From the NCBI GenBank assembly GCA_963764505.1, contig CAVXSP010000001.1:496001-560000 (forward strand): a stretch of 64,000 bases of DNA, read 5' to 3'. Position numbers and translations under genes: made by a program. Below, piece by piece: positions 1 to 8,048 of the stretch (positions are counted from its first letter, which is position 1; every line of letters begins with the position of its first letter). The notes under the pieces are model-generated. The model was not told the origin of the DNA and made no database searches. It saw only the letters and a program-made list of their open reading frames with translations. The stretch is from CAVXSP01 sp963764505 (GTDB taxonomy: Bacteria; Acidobacteriota; Vicinamibacteria; Vicinamibacterales; SCN-69-37).

Positions 1-1064
1 GCCGATTCCTCGGCGGCTCTTACGCCCTTGCGGCTGAGTCGAATGCGCCGCGCAGTCGCGTCGACTTCGAGCACGATGACGTCGACGGTCGCGCCTGTCG
101 GCAGCACGTTCCTCGGGTCGGCCTCCCTCGCCACGTCCGTTTCATCCGGCGGCACGAGACCGACGATGCCCGGCGCGAGGATCACGAAGACGCCGAACTT
201 CTCGTGTCGCTCGACCGTGCCGCTGAGCACCTGGCCGGCCTCGTAGGTCGCTGCCGCGCGTGACCACGGATCGTCCGAGAGCTGCTTCAGACTCAAGGCG
301 ATCTTGTCGCCGTCGGCGCGCAGCACCTTGACCGTCACGTCCTGGCCGGCCTCGACGACCTCGGATCCATGCCCGACTCGCGACCATGCCATCTCGGACA
401 CGTGAAGCAGTCCCTGCACGCCGCCGCCGACGTCGACGAACGCGCCGAAGTCGCGCACGGACACGACGCGGCCGGTGACGACCGCGCCGGGCACGATCGA
501 TTGGCGCACCGCGGCCGCGCGCGCCTGCTGTTCTTCCTGGAGCAGCGCCCGCCGCGAGACGACGAACCGCCGTCCGCTCTCGCCGAATTCGATGATCTTG
601 AACGTATAGACCCGCCCCTCGTGCACGGCCGGGTCGGTGGTGCGGACCGTGTCGATCTGAGACAGCGGACAGAACGCTCGCTGCCGGGCGATGGTCACGC
701 TGTAGCCGCCCTTGACCTGGCCCTCCACCCTGCCTTCGACCGGCAGGCCGGCACGAAACGCGTCGTCGAGCTGACGAGCCGTCGCGGCGCCGCGCTGCAG
801 TTTGCGCGACAGCGCAATCCCGCCGGCCGTGGACACGACAGTGGCCTGGATCCGGTCGCCGACGGCCACTTCGATGTCACCGCTGTCGTCTGTCAGTTCG
901 TCGATCGCGATCGTGGCCTCGCCTTTGGACCCGACGTCGACGAACGCGACTTCAGGCCCGATGGCGACGATCGTCCCTTCGACGTGCTGGCCGTTCTTGA
1001 GCGGCTTCGTTTGTGCGGACGCCGCGAAGAGCGTCGCGAAGTCCTCGTCCCGGTTCTCGGTCAT
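1..1064 (-). CDS. Multi-S1-domain RNA-binding protein (ribosomal protein S1-like), 3' end cut by window edge
   Basis: Reading the minus strand from the ATG at 1064 gives one open frame of about 354 residues that leaves the window at base 1. It holds four successive OB/S1-type repeats, near residues 22-90, 107-170, 190-262 and 275-345. The third carries the classic block GRVVSVRDFGAFVDVGGGV followed by GLLHVSEM, and each repeat ends in a basic LSRK or LSLK stretch. S1 repeats bind single-stranded RNA; proteins with four to six act in translation initiation or RNA metabolism. The acidic start (MTENRDEDF) with no signal indicates a cytosolic protein. It may be rpsA or an S1 paralogue; the missing C-terminus prevents a choice. 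It is divergent from the PepSY-like gene at 1150. Confidence 0.85.
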   Translation of the reverse strand, partial: MTENRDEDFATLFAASAQTKPLKNGQHVEGTIVAIGPEVAFVDVGSKGEATIAIDELTDDSGDIEVAVGDRIQATVVSTAGGIALSRKLQRGAATARQLDDAFRAGLPVEGRVEGQVKGGYSVTIARQRAFCPLSQIDTVRTTDPAVHEGRVYTFKIIEFGESGRRFVVSRRALLQEEQQARAAAVRQSIVPGAVVTGRVVSVRDFGAFVDVGGGVQGLLHVSEMAWSRVGHGSEVVEAGQDVTVKVLRADGDKIALSLKQLSDDPWSRAAATYEAGQVLSGTVERHEKFGVFVILAPGIVGLVPPDETDVAREADPRNVLPTGATVDVIVLEVDATARRIRLSRKGVRAAEES

Positions 1065-1149
1065 ATGCGTTGAAATGAAGAGCAAGAGCATTATCCGACA
1101 GGAGGCCGCTCGTCGGACGGTCCCTGCAGTATCCTTTGGGCCGCTTCCG

Positions 1150-1725
1150 ATGCTGTCCAGGCTGCTGCGCCGCACGCACCTGTATCTCGCGCTGTTCCTC
1201 GCGCCGTGGATGCTGGCCTACGCGCTGAGCACCATCGTCATGAACCACGGCTGGACCTCGCCGGCCGAGTTCCGTCAGGAGCGCGTGCTGCCGTACGAGG
1301 CGGTGCTGGCGCCCGGCGCGAAGCCGCGCGCGGCGGCGGAGCAGATCCTGCGCGACCTCGACCTCGAGGGAGCGTTCGGCGTGCAGGGACCCGACCGCGA
1401 CGGCACGCTGACGGTTACCCGCCAGGATCTCGTCGCGCCGCGGCGGATTCTGTACCGGCCGGCGGAAGGGACGCTGACCGTGGAGCGCGCCGTCTTCCGC
1501 CCGACGACGTTCCTCAACCGATTCCATCACCGGCGCGGCTACCAGCAGCCGTTCGCCGCCGACAAGCTCTTCGCCGTGACGGTCGACGCGGTCATCGTCG
1601 CCATGGTGTTCTGGGCGGTCTCCGGCGTCTGGATGTGGTGGGAGATGCGGGCGACGCGCTTCTGGGGCGCCGTTTTCGGCGCGGCCGGCGCGGCGCTGTT
1701 CCTCTTCTTCATGATGACGATATGA
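1150..1725 (+). CDS. PepSY-associated TM-like membrane protein, first of a tandem pair
   Basis: This 191-residue protein starts with RTHLYLALFLAPWMLAYALS, an N-terminal helix typical of PepSY-TM proteins. A soluble segment follows (about residues 35-125), then two C-terminal membrane segments containing SGVWMWWEMR. PepSY_TM proteins are often linked to iron or siderophore reduction, but the substrate here cannot be read. The ATG at 1150 was chosen because it places the membrane helix at the N-terminus; an upstream in-frame ATG at 1075 would add 25 residues. The stop overlaps the start of the next gene (ATGA), so the two are translationally coupled. Confidence 0.7.
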   Translation: MLSRLLRRTHLYLALFLAPWMLAYALSTIVMNHGWTSPAEFRQERVLPYEAVLAPGAKPRAAAEQILRDLDLEGAFGVQGPDRDGTLTVTRQDLVAPRRILYRPAEGTLTVERAVFRPTTFLNRFHHRRGYQQPFAADKLFAVTVDAVIVAMVFWAVSGVWMWWEMRATRFWGAVFGAAGAALFLFFMMTI

Positions 1726-2303
1726 GCGCGCTGCTGCTGATCCGCCGGCTGCACCTGTACCTCGGGATGTTCCTCATTCCCTGGGTGATCGCCTTCGGCG
1801 TCAGTTCCGTGCCGCTCAACCACACGTCCTGGAACCGGCCCGTGACGTGGACGACGCTCGACAGCCGGGAGTACCACCTCGACGTCCCGGCCGGGACGGC
1901 GCTGCGCGACGTCGGAGCGCGGATCCTCGGCGACGCCGGGCTCTCGGGCGCGTTTACCGTCGGCCGGCCCTCGCGGGAGCGGGTGGTCGTCAATCATCCG
2001 ACGTTTCGGGAGATCGAGCGCGTCACCTACGACCTCGAGCAGCAGCGGCTCACGGTTGAGCGCCGATCGAACGTGCTTCCGCAGTTCCTCGGGACGCTGC
2101 ACACGCGGGCAGGCTTCTACCTCGGGTCGCCGGGCAACATCTTCTGGGGCGTGATGGTGGACGTCCTCTGCGTCGGGCTCGTGCTCTGGATCGTCAGCGG
2201 TCTGGTGATGTGGTCGTCGCTCCGCGGCGCTCCCCGGCGATGGGGCTGGGCCGCGCTCCTCGGCGGCGCCTTCGCCTTCACGGCCTTCCTGTTCCGGCTC
2301 TGA
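1722..2303 (+). CDS. PepSY-associated TM-like membrane protein, second of a tandem pair
   Basis: This 193-residue paralogue of the preceding protein has the same plan: an N-terminal helix with RRLHLYLGMFLIPWVIAFG, a periplasmic-type middle region, and C-terminal helices with IVSGLVMWSSLRG. The matching motifs (HLYL near the N-terminus, SG-W-MW near the C-terminus) indicate a local duplication. It overlaps the previous gene by four bases, so both probably form one heteromeric unit. It ends 13 bases before the convergent DUF1080 gene. No histidine pattern decisive for haem binding is evident. Function in redox or metal handling is inferred only from family resemblance. Confidence 0.7.
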   Translation: MSALLLIRRLHLYLGMFLIPWVIAFGVSSVPLNHTSWNRPVTWTTLDSREYHLDVPAGTALRDVGARILGDAGLSGAFTVGRPSRERVVVNHPTFREIERVTYDLEQQRLTVERRSNVLPQFLGTLHTRAGFYLGSPGNIFWGVMVDVLCVGLVLWIVSGLVMWSSLRGAPRRWGWAALLGGAFAFTAFLFRL

Positions 2304-2316
2304 GCCGCGGCCGGGC

Positions 2317-3225
2317 TCAGACGACGTACTCCGGCGGAATCGCCGAAATCGAACGGACGGAGATGTCGCGGTAGAAGACCTCCGCGCCCTCCGACTGCAG
2401 GATGATCGGACCGGACGTGACGGGTGTCGGCAGGTCGCCCGTGATCCTCGTCGGCGCGTACAGGCGCATGACGACCTTCCCGTTCACGATGTGGAGACAG
2501 TGCTGGCCGAGGCAGACCAGCTCGACCGTGTTCCACTCGCCGGTCGGCCGCTCGCTGTCCGGCTGCTTGATACAACGCCCCGGGGAGCCCTGGCTTTGCG
2601 AGAAGTACGTCCACTCGCCGGTCGGGTCGTAGTCGTAGAGCGCCGGCTGTGCGCCGGAGCGCACTTTCGCGCGGACGGCAATCGCGGAGCCGACGGCGTA
2701 CAAATCGCCGACGTCGTGCTCCTGGATCTGCAGCTCGATCGAGCGCGCCCAGGTCCGTCCCTGCTCGCCCGGTGCGGCGTGCACGTGATAGAGCAGCCCG
2801 CTGTCGCGCGCCGTCGTCGGGCCGTTGCGCGGCGGCCACCGCTTCTCGCCCCACCTGAACTGCAGCTTCAGGTGATAGTCCTGGAACGACCGCGTGGACC
2901 GCAGCTCGCCGAAGCACTCGCCGGAGATGCGAATCGCCGGCTGGGAGCCGACGTCCTCCACGACCGTGAACACGCCGAGCGGATCGCGGCCGGATCCGAT
3001 CGGCTCCGTGTAGCGGCCGTTCGCGTCGCGCGCCAGGCCGGGCACGTTCGACGTTGGCTCGGGCCGCTGCATCCAGGTGGTCCACCCGGCGAGGTCCTTG
3101 CCGTTCCACAGGCTCGTCCAGCCGTCCTGCCGGGCCGAGGCGCCTCGCACCGGCAGGGCGGCGGCGCCGACCGCGGCGAGTGCAAGCGTCCCGAACTCTC
3201 TGCGTCCGATCGCCTTCGATGACAT
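2317..3225 (-). CDS. Tat-exported DUF1080 family protein (3-keto-disaccharide hydrolase-like)
   Basis: The 302-residue protein begins with a twin-arginine signal (GRREFGTLALAAVGAAALP) and then a DUF1080 / concanavalin-like jelly-roll domain. Family blocks visible are TSLWNGKDLAGWTTW near residue 40, a LQFRWGEKRWPP segment and the C-terminal GPIILQSEGAEVFYRDI. DUF1080 members include hydrolases of 3-keto-glycosides, and the export signal places it in the periplasm. A GGAGG ribosome site lies just upstream of the ATG at 3225. A second DUF1080 gene lies at 9672 in the sugar-oxidation cluster. Substrate is not readable. Confidence 0.85.
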   Translation of the reverse strand: MSSKAIGRREFGTLALAAVGAAALPVRGASARQDGWTSLWNGKDLAGWTTWMQRPEPTSNVPGLARDANGRYTEPIGSGRDPLGVFTVVEDVGSQPAIRISGECFGELRSTRSFQDYHLKLQFRWGEKRWPPRNGPTTARDSGLLYHVHAAPGEQGRTWARSIELQIQEHDVGDLYAVGSAIAVRAKVRSGAQPALYDYDPTGEWTYFSQSQGSPGRCIKQPDSERPTGEWNTVELVCLGQHCLHIVNGKVVMRLYAPTRITGDLPTPVTSGPIILQSEGAEVFYRDISVRSISAIPPEYVV

Positions 3226-3353
3226 CGGAGCCTCCAGCGTGTGATGGTGTGCGCCGCGCGTCGCGCAGCGTCAGCGCATTATACGCACCCCGAGGCCGCG
3301 CGCCGCCGTGCGGCCTGAAATCGCCGGCCGGAGCTCCGCGGCCGAAACCCTCG

Positions 3354-4247
3354 TCAGGCCTGTGGCCGTGGACGACGGCCGCGCGCAGGCAGCCGCTGCC
3401 GCGAACGGAAGTACCCGGCCCACGGTTCCTCGCCCTTCGCCAGTCGCCGGGGCACCGTCTCGATCGTCCACCGATCGGGCGTCGCGCGTGGGCTGAGCTC
3501 GTCCCAGTCGATCGGGAGGGAGACGGTCGCGAGCGGCCGCGCCCGCACCGAATAGGCGGCCACCGAGGTGTTCGTGCGGTTGTTCCGGAGATAGTCGATC
3601 AGGATCCGGGATTCGCGCCCGCGCTTCGCGAACTTGATCGTGAAGCGCGACGGATCGTCTTCGGCCCACGAGGCCGCCGTCCGCCGGGCGAATTCGAGAC
3701 ACGCCGACCAGTCGCGCTCGGGCACGATCGGCACGACGAGGTGCAGCCCCTTGCCGCCGGTCGTCTTGATCCAGCTCTCGAGTCCGAGCTCCTGCAGCGA
3801 CGCGCGCGCCATGCGGACGCCGGCGATCGTCGCCGACCAGGCCACGTTCGGCCCGGGATCGAAGTCGAACACGATCCGATCCGGACGCTCGAGCCGCTCC
3901 GCCCGGCTGTTCCAGGTATGGAACTCCACGATGTTGCGCTGCGCAAGCGCGATGAGCGCCTCGGCCGTCTCGACGATCATGTAGTCGCCGACCTTCGTGA
4001 GCTCCTGGATGTTCACGACACGCACCTGCGACGGGGCGCGCTCGCCGGAGTGGCGCAGGTACCGGCAGTGGTCGGCATCCGGCGCGCACTGCTTCAGCGT
4101 GAGCGGCCGTCCGCGCAGGTGCGGCAGCATCCAGTCGGAGACGGCGCCGTAGTAGCGTACGAGGTCGAGCTTGGTCAGTCCGGCCGCCGGGAAGAGCACC
4201 CGCTCCGGATGCGTGACGCGAACGCCTGCGACGACGGGTGTCGCCAT
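3354..4247 (-). CDS. LigD-type archaeo-eukaryotic primase/polymerase domain protein
   Basis: A 297-residue stand-alone polymerase domain of the bacterial NHEJ LigD family (AEP superfamily). It starts with VRVTHPERVLFP, which is typical of LigD-Pol. The catalytic metal motif FDFDPG lies at residues 127-132, and the nucleotide-binding motif TTGGKGLHLVVP at about 162-173. A later RILIDYLRNNRTNTSVAAYS segment is also characteristic. In NHEJ this domain fills in ends with ribonucleotides or dNTPs. No ligase or nuclease domain is fused and no Ku gene is visible in the window, so it acts with partners elsewhere or has another role. The ATG at 4247 aligns with the family N-terminus; the open frame continues far upstream but without domain similarity. 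Confidence 0.88.
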   Translation of the reverse strand: MATPVVAGVRVTHPERVLFPAAGLTKLDLVRYYGAVSDWMLPHLRGRPLTLKQCAPDADHCRYLRHSGERAPSQVRVVNIQELTKVGDYMIVETAEALIALAQRNIVEFHTWNSRAERLERPDRIVFDFDPGPNVAWSATIAGVRMARASLQELGLESWIKTTGGKGLHLVVPIVPERDWSACLEFARRTAASWAEDDPSRFTIKFAKRGRESRILIDYLRNNRTNTSVAAYSVRARPLATVSLPIDWDELSPRATPDRWTIETVPRRLAKGEEPWAGYFRSRQRLPARGRRPRPQA

Positions 4248-4490
4248 CACCCCGCTCGTCGCAGCCCCGTGACCTCGGGGGGCGGAATCTCGGCGCGCCC
4301 TTGCGCCGCTCCCGCGCTCGCCTGAAAGAGGCGTGCGCCCAGCCGCGAGATGGTGAAGAGACCCGCGCGAATCGACTGCCAGATCATGGGGAGCGCCGCG
4401 CGGGTCATGATGCCACCGCCGCGCCCTTCGGACAATCGTTCCGGACCGGCGGCGTTCTGCACTACGCTGATGGGCTGGAGGGCCTTTCAC
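4248..4490. other. Intergenic region between divergent ligD-pol and AIM24-family genes
   Basis: About 240 bases separate the divergent starts at 4247 and 4491 and must carry both promoters. Short open frames here show no domain and look like chance products of high G+C. No clear -35/-10 pair or repeat was recognised. Confidence 0.5.
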
Positions 4491-5291
4491 ATGGCGACCA
4501 TGCACGAGATCGACTACCGGATTCTGGGCGACGACCTGCAGTTCGTGGAGATCGAGCTCGATCCGGACGAGGCGACGGTCGCCGAGGCCGGCGGCATGAT
4601 GTACATGGACGACGGCATCGAAATGGAGACGATTTTCGGGGACGGGTCCCAGCAGCAGGGCGGGTTCCTCGGGGCGCTCGTGGGCGCCGGCAAGCGGCTG
4701 CTCACCGGCGAATCGCTGTTCATGACCGTCTTCCTCAATCGCAGCGCGCAGAAGCGGCGGATCGCCTTCGGGGCGCCCTATCCCGGCAAGATCATCGCGA
4801 TCCACCTCGCGGAGATCGGCGGCGAGCTGATCGCGCAGAAGGACGCGTTCCTCGCAGCGGCCAAGGGCGTGAGCATCGGCATCGCGTTCCAGCGCAAGCT
4901 TGGCGTGGGCCTGTTCGGCGGCGAAGGCTTCATCATGGAGCGGCTGCAGGGCGACGGCTGGGCGTTCGTGCACGCCGGCGGGACGCTGCACGAGCGCGTG
5001 CTCGCCCCGGGAGAGCTCCTCCGCGTCGATACCGGCTGCATCGCCGCCATGCAGCCGTCGGTGAGCTACGACATCGAGTACGTCGGCCGGATCAAATCGG
5101 CCATCTTCGGCGGTGAAGGCCTCTTCTTCGCCACGCTGCGCGGGCCGGGCAAGGTCTGGCTCCAGTCGCTGCCGTTCAGCCGGCTCGCGAAGCGGGTCAT
5201 TGCGGCGGTGCCCGGCCTCACGCGCGGGGGCAAGGGTGAAGGGTCGATCCTCGGCGGCCTCGGCGACCTGCTCGACGGCGACAACCGCTAG
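4491..5291 (+). CDS. TIGR00266 / AIM24 family protein
   Basis: This 266-residue protein matches the AIM24 (DUF124, TIGR00266) family: YRILGDDLQFVEIELDP at the N-terminus, GGMMYMDDGIEMET, a glycine-rich loop, and the C-terminal GGEGLFFATLRGPGKVWLQS. The fold is a trihelical arrangement of beta-sandwich repeats. Bacterial function is poorly defined, while mitochondrial AIM24 affects inner-membrane organisation. No signal peptide or membrane helix is evident. The ATG at 4491 (MATMHEID) fits the family start; 4500 is an alternative. Its TAG stop shares the palindrome CTAG with the stop of the convergent gene, so the genes overlap by four bases. Confidence 0.88.
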   Translation: MATMHEIDYRILGDDLQFVEIELDPDEATVAEAGGMMYMDDGIEMETIFGDGSQQQGGFLGALVGAGKRLLTGESLFMTVFLNRSAQKRRIAFGAPYPGKIIAIHLAEIGGELIAQKDAFLAAAKGVSIGIAFQRKLGVGLFGGEGFIMERLQGDGWAFVHAGGTLHERVLAPGELLRVDTGCIAAMQPSVSYDIEYVGRIKSAIFGGEGLFFATLRGPGKVWLQSLPFSRLAKRVIAAVPGLTRGGKGEGSILGGLGDLLDGDNR

Positions 5292-6352
5292 AGAGCGGCG
5301 GGCCAGCCGAGCGTCCCGGGAATCGTCCGCGTATGCTGCGCGACCGCCCAGTACTCGACGTGCACGCGGCTCCGCGCCGGAATCCAGCGGAAGGTTGGCG
5401 CGTCGAACAGGCGCCCGCGCTCGATCATCCGACGGCGCGTTTCCGGGAACGGTGACACGCCGAACTCCATGCCCCGCGCGATCGTGATGCCGTTCCAGGG
5501 GGGCTGGCGACGACTGGCGTTCTCCTCCCAGATCCCCATCCAGGGGAAATCCGCCCGCTGCCAGACGTACCCGAAGGCGAGCTCGGCGAACGGGCAGTAG
5601 GCCAGGAACCAGGCGTGCTCCTGCCTCGGATCCATCAGGTGCGCCGTGTACGCACTGGAGCTCTGCGCGTCGGTGAACTGCCGGAGATCCGCGACGCCGC
5701 CGTCGGATCGCGGGGCGTCCGGCCACTCGAACGCCGCGCCGCCGACCAGATAGTCGTTCTCGCCGAAGGGGGCGGGATGGACCTCGGACCGCGTGGCCGA
5801 GGATCGAAACTCGGTCAGGGCTTTTTCCAGGAACGGCGGTCCGATGGTCACGTGCTGCGTCCAGCCGACGGCGCGGTCATGGGCCGCCAGGTTCTCGACC
5901 GATTCGCGAATCCGGACCGCGCCCTTGTGCAGGCCGATCCGCCGCTCGAACCGCAGTTGGGCGAGCGGGAGGTCGGCGCTCATCGCGAGCCCCTCGCCGT
6001 CGCCGACGATGCTGTACGGAGCGACTGGTGCCTCGCCGTGCACGGTGAGGCCGGCGCCGGCTTCCTCGGCGCTGGGCCCACCGAAAAAGTCGAGACAGAC
6101 GCTGTGGCCCATGATGCCCGCCAGCAGCCGCGCCTCCGGTCCCGTGCCATAGTCGGACGTTGCCGCCGGGTCGAACTTCCAGGGGTCGATCGATCGCCAG
6201 GCCGGCGTCCACAGCGGGCTCAGGCTCGTCCGCTTGTCGTAGATCTCGGCGATGTGGCCGCCGCCTTCGAGCACGCTCACCCTTAGATGATCGTTCTCGA
6301 TGCTGAACGCCGGCCGGCCCCGATACATGCTGCGTCTGGACATCCGGGACAA
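5288..6352 (-). CDS. Galactose-mutarotase-like fold protein, uncharacterised
   Basis: A 354-residue protein without an export signal. The N-terminal FSIENDHLRVSVLEGGGHIAE resembles aldose-1-epimerase and related beta-sandwich sugar-binding proteins, as do an aromatic-rich middle (VGWTQHVTIGPPFL) and a late FPWMGIWEENASRRQPPWNG segment with a carbohydrate-site look. Substrate and catalytic residues are not certain, so no enzyme name is assigned. It lies beside a sugar-oxidation operon on the opposite strand and may process the same sugars. In-frame ATGs at 6352, 6343 and 6331 cannot be separated. Confidence 0.65.
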   Translation of the reverse strand: MSRMSRRSMYRGRPAFSIENDHLRVSVLEGGGHIAEIYDKRTSLSPLWTPAWRSIDPWKFDPAATSDYGTGPEARLLAGIMGHSVCLDFFGGPSAEEAGAGLTVHGEAPVAPYSIVGDGEGLAMSADLPLAQLRFERRIGLHKGAVRIRESVENLAAHDRAVGWTQHVTIGPPFLEKALTEFRSSATRSEVHPAPFGENDYLVGGAAFEWPDAPRSDGGVADLRQFTDAQSSSAYTAHLMDPRQEHAWFLAYCPFAELAFGYVWQRADFPWMGIWEENASRRQPPWNGITIARGMEFGVSPFPETRRRMIERGRLFDAPTFRWIPARSRVHVEYWAVAQHTRTIPGTLGWPAAL

Positions 6353-6422
6353 TTCTACGGCTGGCCGTGGACTTCCGAGCTGGATAGAATGGCGACGGCG
6401 TCAAGGGGAGACGCCTCTCCAC

Positions 6423-8048
6423 ATGAAGCCACTCACCCTCATCGGGCTGGCCTCGTGCGCCTGTGTCCTCTTGGACGTCGGCGCGGCGCAGGCTCAAGGC
6501 CGGGGCAGCGGGATTTGGACGACCACGGGCGGGGACGCGCAGCGGTCGTCCTCGATGCGGACGGACCCGCGGATCTCGGCGGACAGCCTGAGCCGGCCGG
6601 GATTCCAGCTGCTCTGGAAGCGGCAGCTCGAGCCGGCGACCGGCGTTCTGACGACGCAGCCGGTGTTCAGCGCGCCAGGATTCATTACGTACAAGGGATT
6701 CAAGGGGCTGGCCTATCTGGGCGGCAGCTCGAATACCGTCTACTCGATCGACTACGACTTGAACCGGGTGTTCTGGACCCGCTCACTCGGCGCGCCTCTG
6801 GTATCGCCGCAAGCCGGGTGTTCCGTGGGCGTGACGGCCGCGACGGAAATCACGCCGCTGGCTCCGGTGGGGGGGCTGCGTCTGGGCGGACCGCCCGCGG
6901 GGCGTGCGGCGGGTTCGGCGCCGGCGGGCCCGGCGGCCGCGCGCGGCCGGGGCGCGGCGCCGGGAGGGCGCGGTCGCGGCGCCGAGCCGTCCGGCGGCCG
7001 GGGCCGCCCCAACGCCGTTGCCGCCTTGTACGTGCTATCGGCGGACGGCCTGCTGCACGCCCTGAACCTGATGGACGGCGGCGACTGGTTCACGCCCGTG
7101 CGGCTCCTTCCGGCCCCCAGGGCCGAGGTGACCGGCGCGATTGTGGCCGACGACGTGATCTATGCCGGCACCGCCGGCAATTGCGGCGGCGTGCCGAACG
7201 GCGTCTACGCCATGGACCTGACGCCCGCGCCAGCACCAGCCCGGAGCCGCGGCGAACTGCCCGTTCCGCCCAACGCCACGCCCGCATCGACGACCGTCGT
7301 GCGCTGGGAGAGCCGGGGTGGGAGCGTCGTCGGCGCCGGTCCGGCTCTCGGCCGGGACGGGACGGTATACGTCGCCACGGCCGACGGCGATTATTCGCCG
7401 ACCGCGTTCTCGGACGCTGTCGTGGCCCTCGAGCCCGCAACGCTGCGCCAGAAGGATTACTTCACGCCCGGGAAGACGCCGTTCACGACGTCGCCGGTGG
7501 TGTTCCAGCTCGGGGGGCGGGATCTGGTGGCGGTGGCGAACCAGGACGGGCGGATCTACGTGCTCGATTCGAGCTCGCTGGGCGGGCCGGATCACAAGAC
7601 GCCGCTGGCCGCTCTGGACGCCGCCGGCGCTGGCGCACCGCGACTCGCGGGGCTGGCGACCGTGGAAGCGGATGGCGCCCGGTGGATCGTCTGGGCGGGC
7701 GCCGCGCCTCTGTCGACGCCCAAGGATTTTCTCGCCGCGGCGCGCGTCAGCGAGAAGAACGGCGCGGTGACGCTGGATCGGGCCTGGATCTCGCCGCAGG
7801 CTTCGCCATCGCTGACGCCGGCCATCGTCAACGGCGTCGTCTTCGGCTTGTCGACGGGCAGCGCATCCGGCTCGAATCCAGCAGTCTTATCTGCGCTGGA
7901 CCTCGCGACCGGCCGCGAGTTGTGGAACAGCGGCACGGCGATCGCCTCTCAGGTGAACGGGATTGGCCCGGCGATCGACGACGGTCAGGTGTATGTCGTG
8001 GGAACGGACGGAGCGCTGTACGCGTTTGGCTTCGTCGTGGAGCGATGA
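6423..8048 (+). CDS. Exported PQQ-binding-like beta-propeller protein, first of a pair
   Basis: This 541-residue protein begins with a Sec signal (MKPLTLIGLASCACVLLDVG then AAQAQ). Repeated propeller blades of the quinoprotein dehydrogenase type follow, with recurring AxDG/WxxP-like motifs such as YVVGTDGALYAFG at the C-terminus and LDLATGRELWNSGTA. A low-complexity Ala/Gly/Arg/Pro stretch (about residues 155-195) interrupts one blade. It is probably periplasmic. Such propellers either bind PQQ as alcohol or sugar dehydrogenases or act as scaffolds; no Cys-Cys disulphide or complete PQQ site could be confirmed. It opens the run to 14037 and overlaps the next gene by four bases. Confidence 0.8.
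   Translation: MKPLTLIGLASCACVLLDVGAAQAQGRGSGIWTTTGGDAQRSSSMRTDPRISADSLSRPGFQLLWKRQLEPATGVLTTQPVFSAPGFITYKGFKGLAYLGGSSNTVYSIDYDLNRVFWTRSLGAPLVSPQAGCSVGVTAATEITPLAPVGGLRLGGPPAGRAAGSAPAGPAAARGRGAAPGGRGRGAEPSGGRGRPNAVAALYVLSADGLLHALNLMDGGDWFTPVRLLPAPRAEVTGAIVADDVIYAGTAGNCGGVPNGVYAMDLTPAPAPARSRGELPVPPNATPASTTVVRWESRGGSVVGAGPALGRDGTVYVATADGDYSPTAFSDAVVALEPATLRQKDYFTPGKTPFTTSPVVFQLGGRDLVAVANQDGRIYVLDSSSLGGPDHKTPLAALDAAGAGAPRLAGLATVEADGARWIVWAGAAPLSTPKDFLAAARVSEKNGAVTLDRAWISPQASPSLTPAIVNGVVFGLSTGSASGSNPAVLSALDLATGRELWNSGTAIASQVNGIGPAIDDGQVYVVGTDGALYAFGFVVER

Noticed and set aside
369..1073. Long open frame on the plus strand inside the S1 gene
   Set aside because: The composition reads like an Arg/Asp-rich shadow of the S1 frame and has no domain.
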